From an uncultured Paracoccaceae bacterium (GTDB taxonomy: Bacteria > Pseudomonadota > Alphaproteobacteria > Rhodobacterales > Rhodobacteraceae), in NCBI GenBank assembly GCA_958439195.1, contig OY288148.1:1-64000 (forward strand): a stretch of 64,000 nt of DNA, given 5' to 3'. Positions within the stretch are counted from its first letter, which is position 1; every line of letters begins with the position of its first letter. Below, in pieces: positions 28,060 through 37,072 of this stretch. The translations under genes and the position numbers were made by a program. The notes beneath the pieces are model-generated. The model was not told where the DNA came from. It made no database searches and saw only the letters and a list, made by a program, of their open reading frames with translations.

Positions 28060-29616
28060 CTATTCCGCCTGAGGGATCGCAAAGACCTGTCCGGGATAGA
28101 TCAGGTCCGGGTCGCGGATCTGGTCACGGTTGGCCTCGAACACCTGCACATAGCGCGTCCCCGCCCCCAACCGTTCCGTCGCAATCTGCCATAGGGTAAA
28201 GCCCGGCTGCACGGTCACCGAAACCGGCGCCGGTGCGACCTCTGCCCCCGTATCCGCCCCCGTATCAGCGCCCGTTTCAGCGCCCGTTTCAGCGCCAGCA
28301 TCCGCCCCATCCGCACCCTGCGCTGGCGCATCCGCCTGACCGGTCCCCGCAACCCCTTCTGCCGCGGCCCCATCAGCCACGGCCGCCAGCGCCTCCACCG
28401 TTTCACGCTTGAACGGCGTCTCGAACCGGCTGGTCACAGCCCCGGTCGCGTCCACCTGATCGGCGCGCAGCGTGTAAATGCCCGGCACCACATCCGGCAG
28501 CGTCACCGCCCAATCCCCCGCAGCCGAAATCGCCGCCTCGATCAGTGGCGCATTGTCCAGATACAGCCGCACCACCCGTTCGGGGGTGCCACGACCAGCA
28601 AGCTGCACCGCACCCTTGGGTGTATAGGTGATCGTGTCGATGGTCACATTCGCCACCAGTTCCGGCGGCAGATCAGACGCCGATTGCAACACCTTCGCGC
28701 CTTCCTCTGTCACCAGCAGCGCCGCAGGGGCCTGCGCCTCTGGCACAGCTTCCGCTACACCCTCCCCGGCAACCGCTGGCGCAGAATCTGGCGCAGGATC
28801 TGACGCAGGGTCCAAACCCGCTACCGCCCCACCCTCAGCAACCGGCTCCGCCCCCACTTGCCCGCCTGGCACCCCAGCCACCACCACAGGCGCAACCGTC
28901 GGCGCGATCACCACGGTGCCCTCGGCCGGAACTTCCGTCCCATCCGCCATCCGCATCACCAGGGTCAGCACGCGTGGCGCTGCGCTGGGGGCCAGATTGA
29001 ACATCGCCACAAAATTCCCCTGCCCATCCGCGGGAACGGCGGCAATCTCCTGTCCCGTCACCCGCAAAGACAGCATGACATCCGGCATGGCCGACCCTGC
29101 CACCAGCGCCGACCCATCCTTTTCCACCCGCACCAGATCAAATGATGGCGGCACGACCGCAGCAATCGGCGCGGTTGCGGCCTCTGTTGCGGCCGCCCCT
29201 GCTGCGTCGTCAGCGGCCTCACTCGCAGCCCCGTCACCGGCATCTACGGTGGCGTCCACACTGGCCTCACCACTGGCCTCATCATCGGTCTCCACACCCG
29301 CTTCTGGCGCAGCCTCGGTCACGGTCTCTGATGCCGCCCCCTCCGCAACGCCCCCGGCCCCCTCTGCCTCAGGCTCAATCTCAGCCCCGCTCTCAGACGC
29401 GGCCACCCCATCCGCAACCAACGGCGCGGGCGCATCCTCACCATCGGGCGCCGCCTCAGCCTCGCCTGATCCCGTCGCGCTGACCGCACCTGTGACGGCA
29501 TCCACCGGCGGGCGCCCCACCGACCACGCCCCATAGAACAGCGCCGCGATCACCGCCGCCACACCCGCGACCACGCCACCCCGCGCACCGCCCGACATCT
29601 CTGCCCAAGACTTCAT
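28060..29616 (-). CDS. Membrane-anchored LysM protein with low-complexity Ala/Glu linkers
   Basis: A 518-residue protein with an N-terminal membrane segment (about 12-32, GVVAGVAAVIAALFYGAWSVG), a long Ala/Glu/Asp-rich disordered stretch to about residue 150, two Ig-like modules (for example VEKDGSALVAGSAMPDV and TYTPKGAVQLAGRGTPERVVRLYLDN, split after GRG), a second linker with ETGAETGADTGADTG repeats, and a C-terminal LysM domain (VQPGFTLWQIATERLGAGTRYVQVFEANRDQIRDPDLIYPGQVF; core WQIATERLG and YPGQVF). LysM binds peptidoglycan. I chose ATG 29616 after GGGGAAACGG; the frame upstream is not conserved-looking. It is divergent from the LOG-family gene across 117 bases. Confidence 0.87.
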   Translation of the reverse strand: MKSWAEMSGGARGGVVAGVAAVIAALFYGAWSVGRPPVDAVTGAVSATGSGEAEAAPDGEDAPAPLVADGVAASESGAEIEPEAEGAGGVAEGAASETVTEAAPEAGVETDDEASGEASVDATVDAGDGAASEAADDAAGAAATEAATAPIAAVVPPSFDLVRVEKDGSALVAGSAMPDVMLSLRVTGQEIAAVPADGQGNFVAMFNLAPSAAPRVLTLVMRMADGTEVPAEGTVVIAPTVAPVVVAGVPGGQVGAEPVAEGGAVAGLDPASDPAPDSAPAVAGEGVAEAVPEAQAPAALLVTEEGAKVLQSASDLPPELVANVTIDTITYTPKGAVQLAGRGTPERVVRLYLDNAPLIEAAISAAGDWAVTLPDVVPGIYTLRADQVDATGAVTSRFETPFKRETVEALAAVADGAAAEGVAGTGQADAPAQGADGADAGAETGAETGADTGADTGAEVAPAPVSVTVQPGFTLWQIATERLGAGTRYVQVFEANRDQIRDPDLIYPGQVFAIPQAE

Positions 29617-29733
29617 TCCGTTTCCCCATACCCTGCGGATCGGCGGGGCCTGTTCCCGGCCCCTTCTTCCCCTATCTACAGAAGCCCGATAACACAGCTT
29701 CACACAACCACCCAATCCCCGAAAGACCCTCAC

Positions 29734-30288
29734 ATGTCCCCGCTTCGTTCCGTCTGTGTCTTCTGTGGCTCACGTCCCGGCCTGCGCCCCGCCTATGCCG
29801 CCGCCGCCCGCAGCTTTGGTCAGGCCATCGCAACCGAAGGCTGGCGTCTGGTCTATGGCGCAGGTGACGTCGGCCTGATGGGCGAGGTGGCGCGCGCCGC
29901 GCAATCCGCCGGGGCCACCACGATGGGCGTCATCCCCACCCATCTGATGACCCGCGAACGCGGCCGCCGCGACCTGTCGCAACTGGTGATTACCGAAGAC
30001 ATGCATGAACGCAAAAAGGTGATGTTCATGAATTCCGACGCCATCGTCGTCCTGCCGGGCGGTGCGGGGTCTTTGGATGAATTCTTCGAGGTGCTGACTT
30101 GGCGCCAGATCGGCCTGCACCGCAAACCGATTTTTCTTCTGGATACCGAAGGCTACTGGCAACCGCTCGTCGCCCTTACCCGCCACGTCATCGACGAAGC
30201 CTTTGCCGAAGAAACGATGCAGGATTACTTCACCACCGTCCCCGATGTCCCCGGCCTCGTCCTTCGTTTGCGTGAGGCGCTGGCCTAA
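29734..30288 (+). CDS. LOG-family protein (cytokinin riboside monophosphate phosphoribohydrolase-like)
   Basis: A 184-residue Rossmann-fold protein of the TIGR00730/LOG type. It carries VCVFCGSRPG at the N-terminus, YGAGDVGLMGEVARAA, and the catalytic region MHERKKVMFMNSDAIVVLPGGAGSLDEFFEVLTWRQIG (key parts MHERK and PGGAGSLDE). The usual PGGxGTxxE has serine for threonine here. Family members cleave nucleoside monophosphates to base plus ribose 5-phosphate; the in vivo role in free-living bacteria is mostly unknown. The start is ATG 29734. It converges on sodB, with a shared hairpin between them. Confidence 0.9.
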   Translation: MSPLRSVCVFCGSRPGLRPAYAAAARSFGQAIATEGWRLVYGAGDVGLMGEVARAAQSAGATTMGVIPTHLMTRERGRRDLSQLVITEDMHERKKVMFMNSDAIVVLPGGAGSLDEFFEVLTWRQIGLHRKPIFLLDTEGYWQPLVALTRHVIDEAFAEETMQDYFTTVPDVPGLVLRLREALA

Positions 30289-30310
30289 CGCAGGCCACCC
30301 CGTCCTACAA

Positions 30311-30350
30311 AGGAAAAGGCCCGCCGCAGTTTCCTGCAACGGGCCATTCA
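30311..30350 (-). terminator. Terminator shared by sodB and the LOG gene
   Basis: GGCCCG (30318-30323) pairs with CGGGCC (30340-30345), with an inner GCAG-TTTC-CTGC hairpin. On the minus strand it is followed by TTTTCC, fitting the end of sodB; on the plus strand only ATTCATT follows. Confidence 0.7.
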
Positions 30351-30367
30351 TTAAACCTCGGCGATGA

Positions 30368-30970
30368 TCACAGCTTTGCCGCGACCGCTTCCCAATTCAC
30401 CAGCTTGTCCAGGAAATTGGTCAGATAGGCCGGGCGCTTGTTGCGGAAGTCGATGTAATAGGAATGTTCCCACACATCGCAGCCCAGCAGGGCGGTTTGG
30501 CCAAAGCACAGCGGGTTCACGCCGTTTTCGGTCTTGGTCACCTTCAGCGCGCCATCCTTGTCCTTCACCAGCCAGGCCCAGCCCGACCCGAACTGCCCGG
30601 CACCGGCGGCGGCGAAATCTTCCTTGAACTTGGCGACAGACCCAAAGCTTTCCGCCAGCGCCAGTTCCAACTCACCCGGCATCTTCTTGTTCTCGCCCGG
30701 CCCCATGATCTCCCAGAACAGGGCATGGTTCCAATGCTGCGAGGCGTTGTTGAACAGGCCGCTCTGCGCCACTGCGCCCGCCTGATAGGTGCTGGTGATG
30801 ATGTCCTCGACGCTCATCCCCTCATATTCCGACCCGGCCAGCAGTTTGTTGCCGTTGTCGACATAGGCTTTGTGGTGGATGTCGTGGTGGTATTCGAAAG
30901 TTTCCTTCGACATGCCAAGCGACGCCAGCGCGTCATGGGCATAGGGAAGATCGGGAAGCGTGAAAGCCAT
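30368..30970 (-). CDS. sodB: Iron superoxide dismutase
   Basis: A 200-residue cytoplasmic Fe/Mn-type superoxide dismutase. Metal ligands are the His in EYHHDIHH (residue 28), the His in QHWNHALFW, and the Asp and His in DVWEHSYYIDFRNKR. The Gln before HWNH (as in ASQHWNH) marks the iron-type enzyme, since manganese enzymes carry the active-site Gln elsewhere. It removes superoxide. Its neighbour, sarcosine oxidase, makes hydrogen peroxide, but the two are separated by about 300 bases and no operon is implied. The start ATG 30970 fits the family. Confidence 0.96.
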   Translation of the reverse strand: MAFTLPDLPYAHDALASLGMSKETFEYHHDIHHKAYVDNGNKLLAGSEYEGMSVEDIITSTYQAGAVAQSGLFNNASQHWNHALFWEIMGPGENKKMPGELELALAESFGSVAKFKEDFAAAGAGQFGSGWAWLVKDKDGALKVTKTENGVNPLCFGQTALLGCDVWEHSYYIDFRNKRPAYLTNFLDKLVNWEAVAAKL

Positions 30971-31274
30971 AGGAATATCCTCTCGGTTCGCGTGTCACGG
31001 GATGGCGCAAATAAGGGTCCGCGCGCCCGGAAGGTCAAGGCCGAAACGGCCATTTCACCGCACACCCGCCCTGCGGCCCGAATTCTTGCCGATATCCCAA
31101 AGCCCTGTCGCCCCCCCGATCGGCACCCAAGTTTGAAAAGGCGCATCCCTTCCCGCACAGCTTGGCCCGAATACCCAGGCCCCGGCACAGGCTGCCCCTC
31201 CCGCCGGTCACCATTTCGGGACGTTCCTTTCCCAACCAAAGGGGACAGGCCGGCGTTCGCCCACAAAAATCAGG
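30971..31274. other. Region between soxG and sodB
   Basis: About 300 bases with no gene. A degenerate form of the dispersed motif (CTTGGCCCGAATACCC, 31161-31176) is present, and CGGTTCGCGTG near 30985 may belong to the sodB promoter region. I see no clear terminator for soxG. Confidence 0.45.
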
Positions 31275-31826
31275 TCAGAACAACTCAGACCCTGGCTTCG
31301 CTCCAGATGCCAGAAGGTCAAACACATAGCGCCCCACCGAACGGAAGCAGACAACCGTGAACCCGTCCCCTTCGCGCCAGAAGGCCGCCGCCACCTGCGC
31401 GGCCCGCGTCCGGCGCAGCTCACCGGGTTCCAGCGTGGCGAAATCCACTGGCGACAGCTTGGCCAGCACCTGATCGGCCTTCGCGCCTTCCACCCGGAAC
31501 ACCGCCCGCGCATCCGACACATCCACCGCCAGATGATGCGCCCCCGCCATCGCCTTGGCGATGGCCTCCAGCGCGCCCGCCACCGCCGCATAGGGCATGA
31601 CCAGCAGATACTCATCCGGGCTCATCCAGCCGCAGGCCCGGTCGCCTTCGGCCACGATCCGCCGCACATCCGGCAACCCGGTCCCCACCGCGGCCTTGAT
31701 CGCCTTGGCCAGCCCCGCCGCATCCGGCTTGGCCCGCAAGGAAATCATCCCCAACGGCCCGATCTCGCGGATGCTTGCAAAGCCCGCAGCCGTCACCCCG
31801 CCCAATGCGCTTTTGGGTTCAGACAT
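31275..31826 (-). CDS. soxG: Sarcosine oxidase gamma subunit
   Basis: A 183-residue gamma subunit of tetrameric sarcosine oxidase, related to the T-protein fold. Visible family segments are DRACGWMSPDEYLLVMP near residue 65, HHLAVDVSDARAVFRVEG and the C-terminal GREGD/CFRSVGRYVFDLL-like end (FTVVCFRSVGRYVFDLLAS, split as FTVVCFRSVG and RYVFDLL). It completes the alpha-beta-gamma-delta complex in the cytoplasm. The start at 31826 (MSEPKSALGG) overlaps the soxA stop by 8 bases, which argues for coupling. It is the last gene of the sox operon. Confidence 0.94.
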   Translation of the reverse strand: MSEPKSALGGVTAAGFASIREIGPLGMISLRAKPDAAGLAKAIKAAVGTGLPDVRRIVAEGDRACGWMSPDEYLLVMPYAAVAGALEAIAKAMAGAHHLAVDVSDARAVFRVEGAKADQVLAKLSPVDFATLEPGELRRTRAAQVAAAFWREGDGFTVVCFRSVGRYVFDLLASGAKPGSELF

Positions 31827-34800
31827 TCTGCTTCTCCCCATCCTTGTCAAAGAACACCGCATCCACGACCCGCGCCTTCACGGTGCCGCCCTTCACGGTG
31901 TTGAACTCCACCACTTCGCCCATCCGTTCAGGCCCGCGATGCAACAGCCCCATCGCGATGCCCTTCTTCAGCGTGGGCGAATAATAGGTCGATGTCACAC
32001 GGCCTTGCGTATTCCCCTGCCCGTTCGCATTCACGCCAGCGGCCACGATATAGGCCCCGTCCGGGATCACCGATCCATCCAGCGTCTCGAACCCCACCAG
32101 CTTCCACCGCTCGGTCGAGGCGAGGAAATTCCGCGCCTGCCCCCGCTTGCCCAGGTAATCCGCCTTCTTCTTCGAAATCGCCCAATCCAGACCCAGATCC
32201 TGCGGAATAACGGTGCCATCGGTTTCATCGCCTGTCATGATAAAGCCCTTCTCGGCCCGCATGATATGCAGCGCCTCGGTGCCATAGGCCATCGCCCCGA
32301 ACTCGGCCCCCGCCTCATGCAGCGCCGCCCAGAAGGCCGCGCCATGGCTCGCAGGCACCGCAATCTCATAGGACAACTCACCCGAGAAACTGATGCGATA
32401 GACCCGGCAGGCAAATCCGCCCAATCGCCCATCCGCCCAGGTCATGAACGGCAGTGCCTCTTTGGACACATCCATCCCGCCCAGCTTTTCCAGAACCTTG
32501 CGCGCATTCGGCCCCACCACGGCAACTTGGGCGTATTGCTCGGTCACATTGGCGGTATAGACCTGCCAATCCCACCACTCGCATTGCAGCCAATCCTCCA
32601 TCCAGCCGTGGATGCGATCCGCCCCGCCCGATGTGGTGTGGCACAGCCACGTCTCCTCATCGATCCGCGCCACTACGCCGTCATCCGACAGAAACCCTTG
32701 CTCGTTGCACATCAGACCATAGCGGCACTTGCCAATGGGCAGGCTGCTCATCACGCCAGTATAAAGCATGTCGAGGAACTTCCCCGCATCCGGCCCCTTT
32801 ACAATGATCTTGCCCAGCGTCGACGCATCCAGCAGCCCCAGGGCATTGCGGGTGTTCAACACCTCACGATGCACCGCCTGCTCATGCGTCTCTCCCGCGC
32901 GGGGGAAGCAGTAAGGCCGCCGCCACAAACCCACGGGTTCGAAATAAGCCCCGTTCTTCTCATGCCATTCATGCATCGGCGTGCGCCGCAGCGGTTGGAA
33001 TATCTCGTCCCGCGCCTCACCCGCCAGCGCGCCCAGCGTCACCGGCACATAGGGCGGGCGGAAGGTCGTCGTGCCGACCTGCGGAATTTCGGCGTTCAAC
33101 GCGCCTGCCAGCACGGCCAACCCGTTGATATTGGACAGCTTGCCCTGATCCGTGGCCATCCCCAGCGTGGTGTACCGCTTGGTATGTTCAACCGATTCAT
33201 ACCCTTCGCGCGCCGCCAATTGCACGTCGGACACTTTCACATCGTTCTGATAATCCAGCCACATCTTCGACTTCAGGTCGATGGATGCCCCCTGCGGCAT
33301 GATCCAGACCGGTTCCATCGGCCCTTCAACCACCGCCTCGGCCACGGCACCCGCCGCCGCCTTGCCGCGCTTGGCCTTCATCCCCATCGCCGCCAGCGCC
33401 GCCTCGGCCTGCGCGACCGCATCCGGCAGGGCCGTGGCGGCGGTCATCGCCCCATTGGCCGCCCCCGCCGCATAAACCATCGCCCCGCCATCATGGTTCA
33501 ACGGGGGCCGCGCGGGATCGGGCCGGAAATGCGCCTGCGCGGCATCCCATGTCAGCTTGCCGCCGCAATGGCTCCACAGATGCACCACAGGCGACCAACC
33601 GCCCGACATGGCCACCGCATCGCAGGCAATCTCTTCGATCACCGCACCCTCACCGGCTTGCAGGCAAATGGCGACAGAGGTGACACGCTTGCCGCCCTTC
33701 ACCTTCGCAATCCCGCGCCCCGCCTCGATCCGCAGGCCCAAGGCCCGCGCCTTGTCAATCAGCGCCCCCGAAGGCGCAGACCGCGCATCCACAATCGCAG
33801 GCACCGCCAACCCCGCCTCGCGCAGCGCAATCGCCGTGCGATAGCCGTCATCGTTGTTCGTCACCACAACCGTGCGATCCCCCGGCGATACCGCCCAGTT
33901 CACCACATAGTCGCGCACCGATGCCGCCAGCATCACGCCCGGAATATCGTTCCCGGCAAAGGACAAAGGCCGCTCAATCGCCCCCGTCGCCGTCAGGATC
34001 TTGCCCGCCCGGATACGCCAAAGCCGATGCTTGGGCCGCCCGTCGCCCGGCGTGTGATCCGCGACCTTCTCATCCGCCAGCACATAGCCGTGGTCATAGA
34101 CCCCCGCCGCCATGCAGCGCGCCCGCAGGGTGACGTTCTCCATCCCCTCCAGTGCCGCTACGGCCTCTTCAACCCAGGCGCCCGCAGGCTTGCCGTCGAT
34201 CACATCGCCATCCACCGGCGCGCGCCCGCCCCAATGGGCGGTCTGTTCCAGCAGCAGAACCCGCGCCCCCGCACGCCCCGCCATAAGCGCGGCCTGCAAA
34301 CCCGCAATCCCACCGCCCACGACCAGCAGGTCGCAAAACGCATAGGCCTGTTCATACCGGTCGGCATCGCGATCCTTCGGCGCTTTGCCAAGGCCCGCCG
34401 ATTGCCGGATGATCGGCTCGAACACATGTTTCCAGAACGGGCGCGGATGGATGAACGTCTTGTAATAGAACCCCGCAGGCAGGAACCGCGCCGCAGTATT
34501 GTTCAACACCCCCACATCGAATTCCAGGCTCGGCCAATGGTTCTGGCTGGTGGCTTCCAGCCCGTCAAACAGTTCCGTCAGCGTCGTCCGCTGGTTCGGC
34601 TCCAGCCGCCCGCCGCTGCCTAGATTGACCAGCGCATTCGGCTCTTCCGGCCCCGCCGCCACGATGCCGCGCGGGCGGTGATACTTGAACGACCGCCCCA
34701 CCAGCATCTGGTCATTGGCCAGCAGCGCCGCCGCCAGCGTATCGCCCGCAAATCCCTTCATCCGCTTGCCGTTGAAGGAAAATTCCAAAGCCGCCGACCG

Positions 34801-34839
34801 GTCGATCAACCGGCCGCCTTTTGCAAGACGGGTGCTCAT
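31819..34839 (-). CDS. soxA: Sarcosine oxidase alpha subunit
   Basis: A 1006-residue alpha subunit of the heterotetrameric enzyme that converts sarcosine, O2 and tetrahydrofolate to glycine, H2O2 and 5,10-methylenetetrahydrofolate. The N-terminal ferredoxin-like module spans about residues 17-95 (GRSFKYHRPRG is diagnostic). The NAD-binding Rossmann motif is VVGGGIAGLQ at 173-182. The C-terminal about 400 residues form a GcvT-type folate-binding domain (GLLDASTLGKI, GCNEQGFLSDD-like GLMCNEQGFLSDDGV, and SGELSYEIAVP). ATG 34839 follows GGAAGGG and overlaps the soxD stop as ATGA. A 1000-codon open frame on the opposite strand is a GC artefact. Confidence 0.97.
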   Translation of the reverse strand: MSTRLAKGGRLIDRSAALEFSFNGKRMKGFAGDTLAAALLANDQMLVGRSFKYHRPRGIVAAGPEEPNALVNLGSGGRLEPNQRTTLTELFDGLEATSQNHWPSLEFDVGVLNNTAARFLPAGFYYKTFIHPRPFWKHVFEPIIRQSAGLGKAPKDRDADRYEQAYAFCDLLVVGGGIAGLQAALMAGRAGARVLLLEQTAHWGGRAPVDGDVIDGKPAGAWVEEAVAALEGMENVTLRARCMAAGVYDHGYVLADEKVADHTPGDGRPKHRLWRIRAGKILTATGAIERPLSFAGNDIPGVMLAASVRDYVVNWAVSPGDRTVVVTNNDDGYRTAIALREAGLAVPAIVDARSAPSGALIDKARALGLRIEAGRGIAKVKGGKRVTSVAICLQAGEGAVIEEIACDAVAMSGGWSPVVHLWSHCGGKLTWDAAQAHFRPDPARPPLNHDGGAMVYAAGAANGAMTAATALPDAVAQAEAALAAMGMKAKRGKAAAGAVAEAVVEGPMEPVWIMPQGASIDLKSKMWLDYQNDVKVSDVQLAAREGYESVEHTKRYTTLGMATDQGKLSNINGLAVLAGALNAEIPQVGTTTFRPPYVPVTLGALAGEARDEIFQPLRRTPMHEWHEKNGAYFEPVGLWRRPYCFPRAGETHEQAVHREVLNTRNALGLLDASTLGKIIVKGPDAGKFLDMLYTGVMSSLPIGKCRYGLMCNEQGFLSDDGVVARIDEETWLCHTTSGGADRIHGWMEDWLQCEWWDWQVYTANVTEQYAQVAVVGPNARKVLEKLGGMDVSKEALPFMTWADGRLGGFACRVYRISFSGELSYEIAVPASHGAAFWAALHEAGAEFGAMAYGTEALHIMRAEKGFIMTGDETDGTVIPQDLGLDWAISKKKADYLGKRGQARNFLASTERWKLVGFETLDGSVIPDGAYIVAAGVNANGQGNTQGRVTSTYYSPTLKKGIAMGLLHRGPERMGEVVEFNTVKGGTVKARVVDAVFFDKDGEKQNV

Positions 34840-35159
34840 TTGTAACCCTTCCACTCCGGCCTGCGGGCCTTGATCTTTTCGATGATATTGGCAGGCGGCT
34901 CACCCACCTGTGCGGGATAGGTGCCGAACACCTCCAGCGTGGCGGTGCAGCGCGCCGCCAGAAACCACTTGCCACAGCCATAGGCATGCCGCCACCGCTC
35001 GAAATGCACCCCCTTGGGGTTCTTGCGGGCAAACATATAGGCCTCGAACTCCTCATCGGTGGACCCAGGTCCAAACCGCTTCAGATGCGCCTCATAGCCA
35101 GGCGACAATTCGGTTTCTTCGGCAGCAACGCCGCAATAGGGGCAGGTCAGGGTCAGCAC
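34836..35159 (-). CDS. soxD: Sarcosine oxidase delta subunit
   Basis: A 107-residue zinc-binding delta subunit. The N-terminal TLTCPYCG supplies two cysteines, and a further cysteine lies in HAYGCGKWFLAAR near residue 64. Conserved YMFARKNPKGVHFERWRHAYGCGKWF (split: YMFARKNPKG, ERWRHAYGCG) identifies it. The likely start is GTG at 35159, seven bases after GGAG; a TTG two codons upstream is possible. The stop overlaps the soxA start. It is separated from soxB by an unrelated small membrane protein gene. Confidence 0.94.
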   Translation of the reverse strand: MLTLTCPYCGVAAEETELSPGYEAHLKRFGPGSTDEEFEAYMFARKNPKGVHFERWRHAYGCGKWFLAARCTATLEVFGTYPAQVGEPPANIIEKIKARRPEWKGYK

Positions 35160-35237
35160 GGGCAATCTCCAGACATGCCAATGGCGGACACCGCAAGGTG
35201 CCCGCCATTGGAGGGGATCAAAAAGGATAGCGGCGTA

Positions 35238-35528
35238 TCAGGGGTTTGCAGGCGCAGGCTCTGCCGGGGCAGGTGCCGGTTCTGCAGGCGCAGGCTCTGC
35301 AGGCGCAGGTTCTGCGGGTGCCGGCGCTGCGGGTGCCGCAGGCGCAGGGGCGTTGTTTTCAATGGTGATGTTCGCATCCCCAGATCCGGACCCCGCACCC
35401 GCATCCGGCACGGATCCGCCAGTAAGGACATAGGCAACAACACCAACCGCGACGACAAGGCCGCCGACGATGAAGATAAGCGCGCCGTTGGATTTGGGCG
35501 GCGGGGCAGACATGCGGGGATCGGACAT
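35238..35528 (-). CDS. Small membrane-anchored protein with Ala/Pro repeats, inside the sox operon
   Basis: A 96-residue protein with a Pro/Lys-rich cytoplasmic N-terminus, one helix (about residues 16-36, ALIFIVGGLVVAVGVVAYVL) and an extracytoplasmic tail ending in tandem AEPAP units (AEPAPAEPAPAEPAPAPAE), encoded by 15-bp DNA repeats (about 35240-35345). The tail looks extended and flexible. It sits between soxB and soxD, which are otherwise contiguous in sox operons. It may be a linker or a passenger gene; the family is not recognised. Copy number of the repeat probably varies between strains. Confidence 0.75.
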   Translation of the reverse strand: MSDPRMSAPPPKSNGALIFIVGGLVVAVGVVAYVLTGGSVPDAGAGSGSGDANITIENNAPAPAAPAAPAPAEPAPAEPAPAEPAPAPAEPAPANP

Positions 35529-35610
35529 GGGACAGTCTCCAGATAGGCCGTGTTCACCAGCCCAACGCAGTCCCCCGCCCCCCGGTTCCCGATAACGCGC
35601 AAACAGCCCA

Positions 35611-36858
35611 TCAATGCGCCACCCCGGCAGCCACCGACTCGTCGATGAACCGCCCTTCCTTGAACCGCCACATGTCGAATTCCGCCGCCAGCGGCCCCGG
35701 CTCGCCCTTGGCCATCAACTCCGCCATCGCCCAGCCAGACCCCGGAATGGCCTTGAACCCGCCCGTCCCCCAACCGCAATTGATGAAGCAATTCCCCAAG
35801 GGCGTCTTGGAAATGATAGGCGACCGATCCCCCGTCATATCCACGATCCCGCCCCATTGCCGCAGCATCTTCAGGCGGGAAATAATCGGGAAGGTCTCGA
35901 TCAACGCCCGCAACGTTTCCTCGATGTGATGGAAACTGCCACGCTGGGTATAGTTGTTGAACCCATCCGTCCCGCCGCCAATCACCATCTCGCCCTTGTC
36001 GGATTGGCTCATGTAACCATGCACGGTGTTGGCCATCACCACGATGTCCATACAGGGCTTGATCGGCTCCGACACCAGCGCCTGCAAGGCCACCGCCTCC
36101 ACCGGCAGGCGGAACCCGGCCATCTCGGCCACCTGCCCCGAATGCCCCGCCACCACGATGCCCAGCTTCTTGGTCCCGATATAGCCCTTGGTCGTCTCTA
36201 CCCCGACAACCTTGCCGCCCTCGGACCGGACCCCCGTCACCTCACATTGCTGGATGATGTCCATCCCCATGTCGGAACAGGCCCGCGCATAGCCCCAGGC
36301 CACCGCATCATGCCGCCCCGTGCCACCCCGCGCCTGCCACAGCGCCCCCAGCACCGGATAACGCGGCCCGTCGATGTTCAGGATCGGGCACAGCTCTTTC
36401 ACCCGCTGCGGTGTGATGAACTCTGTCTGCACGCCCTGCAACGCATTGGCATGGGCCGTGCGCAAATAGCCCCGCACCTCATGATGCGTCTGCGCCAGCA
36501 TCATCACCCCGCGCGGCGAAAACATCACGTTGTAATTCAGATCCTGGCTCAGCGTTTCATAAAGCGAACGGGACTTTTCATAGATCGCCGCCGAGGAATC
36601 CTGCAGATAGTTCGACCGGATAATGGTCGTATTCCGGCCCGTATTCCCGCCACCCAGCCAGCCCTTTTCAAGGATCGCCACATTGGTGATGCCGTAATTC
36701 TTGCCCAGGTAATAGGCCGTGGCCAACCCATGCCCCCCGGCCCCCACGATGATCGCATCATAGGCCGCCTTGGGCGCCGGGCTTTTCCAGGCCCGCTCCC
36801 ACCCGGTATGGTGACGCAGCGCCTCGCGGGCAATCGCAAAGACCGAATAGCGTTTCAT
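35611..36858 (-). CDS. soxB: Sarcosine oxidase beta subunit
   Basis: A 415-residue flavoprotein of the D-amino-acid-oxidase fold, the catalytic beta subunit where sarcosine is oxidised. The FAD motif is IIVGAGGHGLATAYYLG (GAGGHG at 39-44), with the conserved WLGGGNTGRNTTIIRSNY loop. The histidine in GGTGRHDAVAWGYA matches the residue that binds FMN covalently in known SoxB. NCGWGTGGFKAIPGSG lies near the C-terminus. The start is ATG 36858. It is the first gene of the soxB-x-soxD-soxA-soxG operon, and the promoter should be in the 214-base gap to ccmI. Confidence 0.97.
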   Translation of the reverse strand: MKRYSVFAIAREALRHHTGWERAWKSPAPKAAYDAIIVGAGGHGLATAYYLGKNYGITNVAILEKGWLGGGNTGRNTTIIRSNYLQDSSAAIYEKSRSLYETLSQDLNYNVMFSPRGVMMLAQTHHEVRGYLRTAHANALQGVQTEFITPQRVKELCPILNIDGPRYPVLGALWQARGGTGRHDAVAWGYARACSDMGMDIIQQCEVTGVRSEGGKVVGVETTKGYIGTKKLGIVVAGHSGQVAEMAGFRLPVEAVALQALVSEPIKPCMDIVVMANTVHGYMSQSDKGEMVIGGGTDGFNNYTQRGSFHHIEETLRALIETFPIISRLKMLRQWGGIVDMTGDRSPIISKTPLGNCFINCGWGTGGFKAIPGSGWAMAELMAKGEPGPLAAEFDMWRFKEGRFIDESVAAGVAH

Positions 36859-37072
36859 GGCCACATCCCCGTGCTGCGCAGCAATCCTGTTGCTGCCCTT
36901 GTCTTACGGCGCGCAGATAATCCCCCGCCGCCATGCGGCACAATCGGGAAATTTGCGACACACCTCCCCTGCGACAGCGTCGCAGCCGTCACTTTCGCGT
37001 TTGCGCCTTCCGAAATCAGCCCCGAATGGTTACATCCCGCCCAGCAGCGCAACACAGGACGGACCAACACGC

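Noticed and set aside
31597..34623. A 1008-codon open frame antisense to soxA
   Set aside because: soxA on the other strand has complete family motifs. The antisense translation is Arg/His/Pro-rich with no domain, an effect of high GC3.
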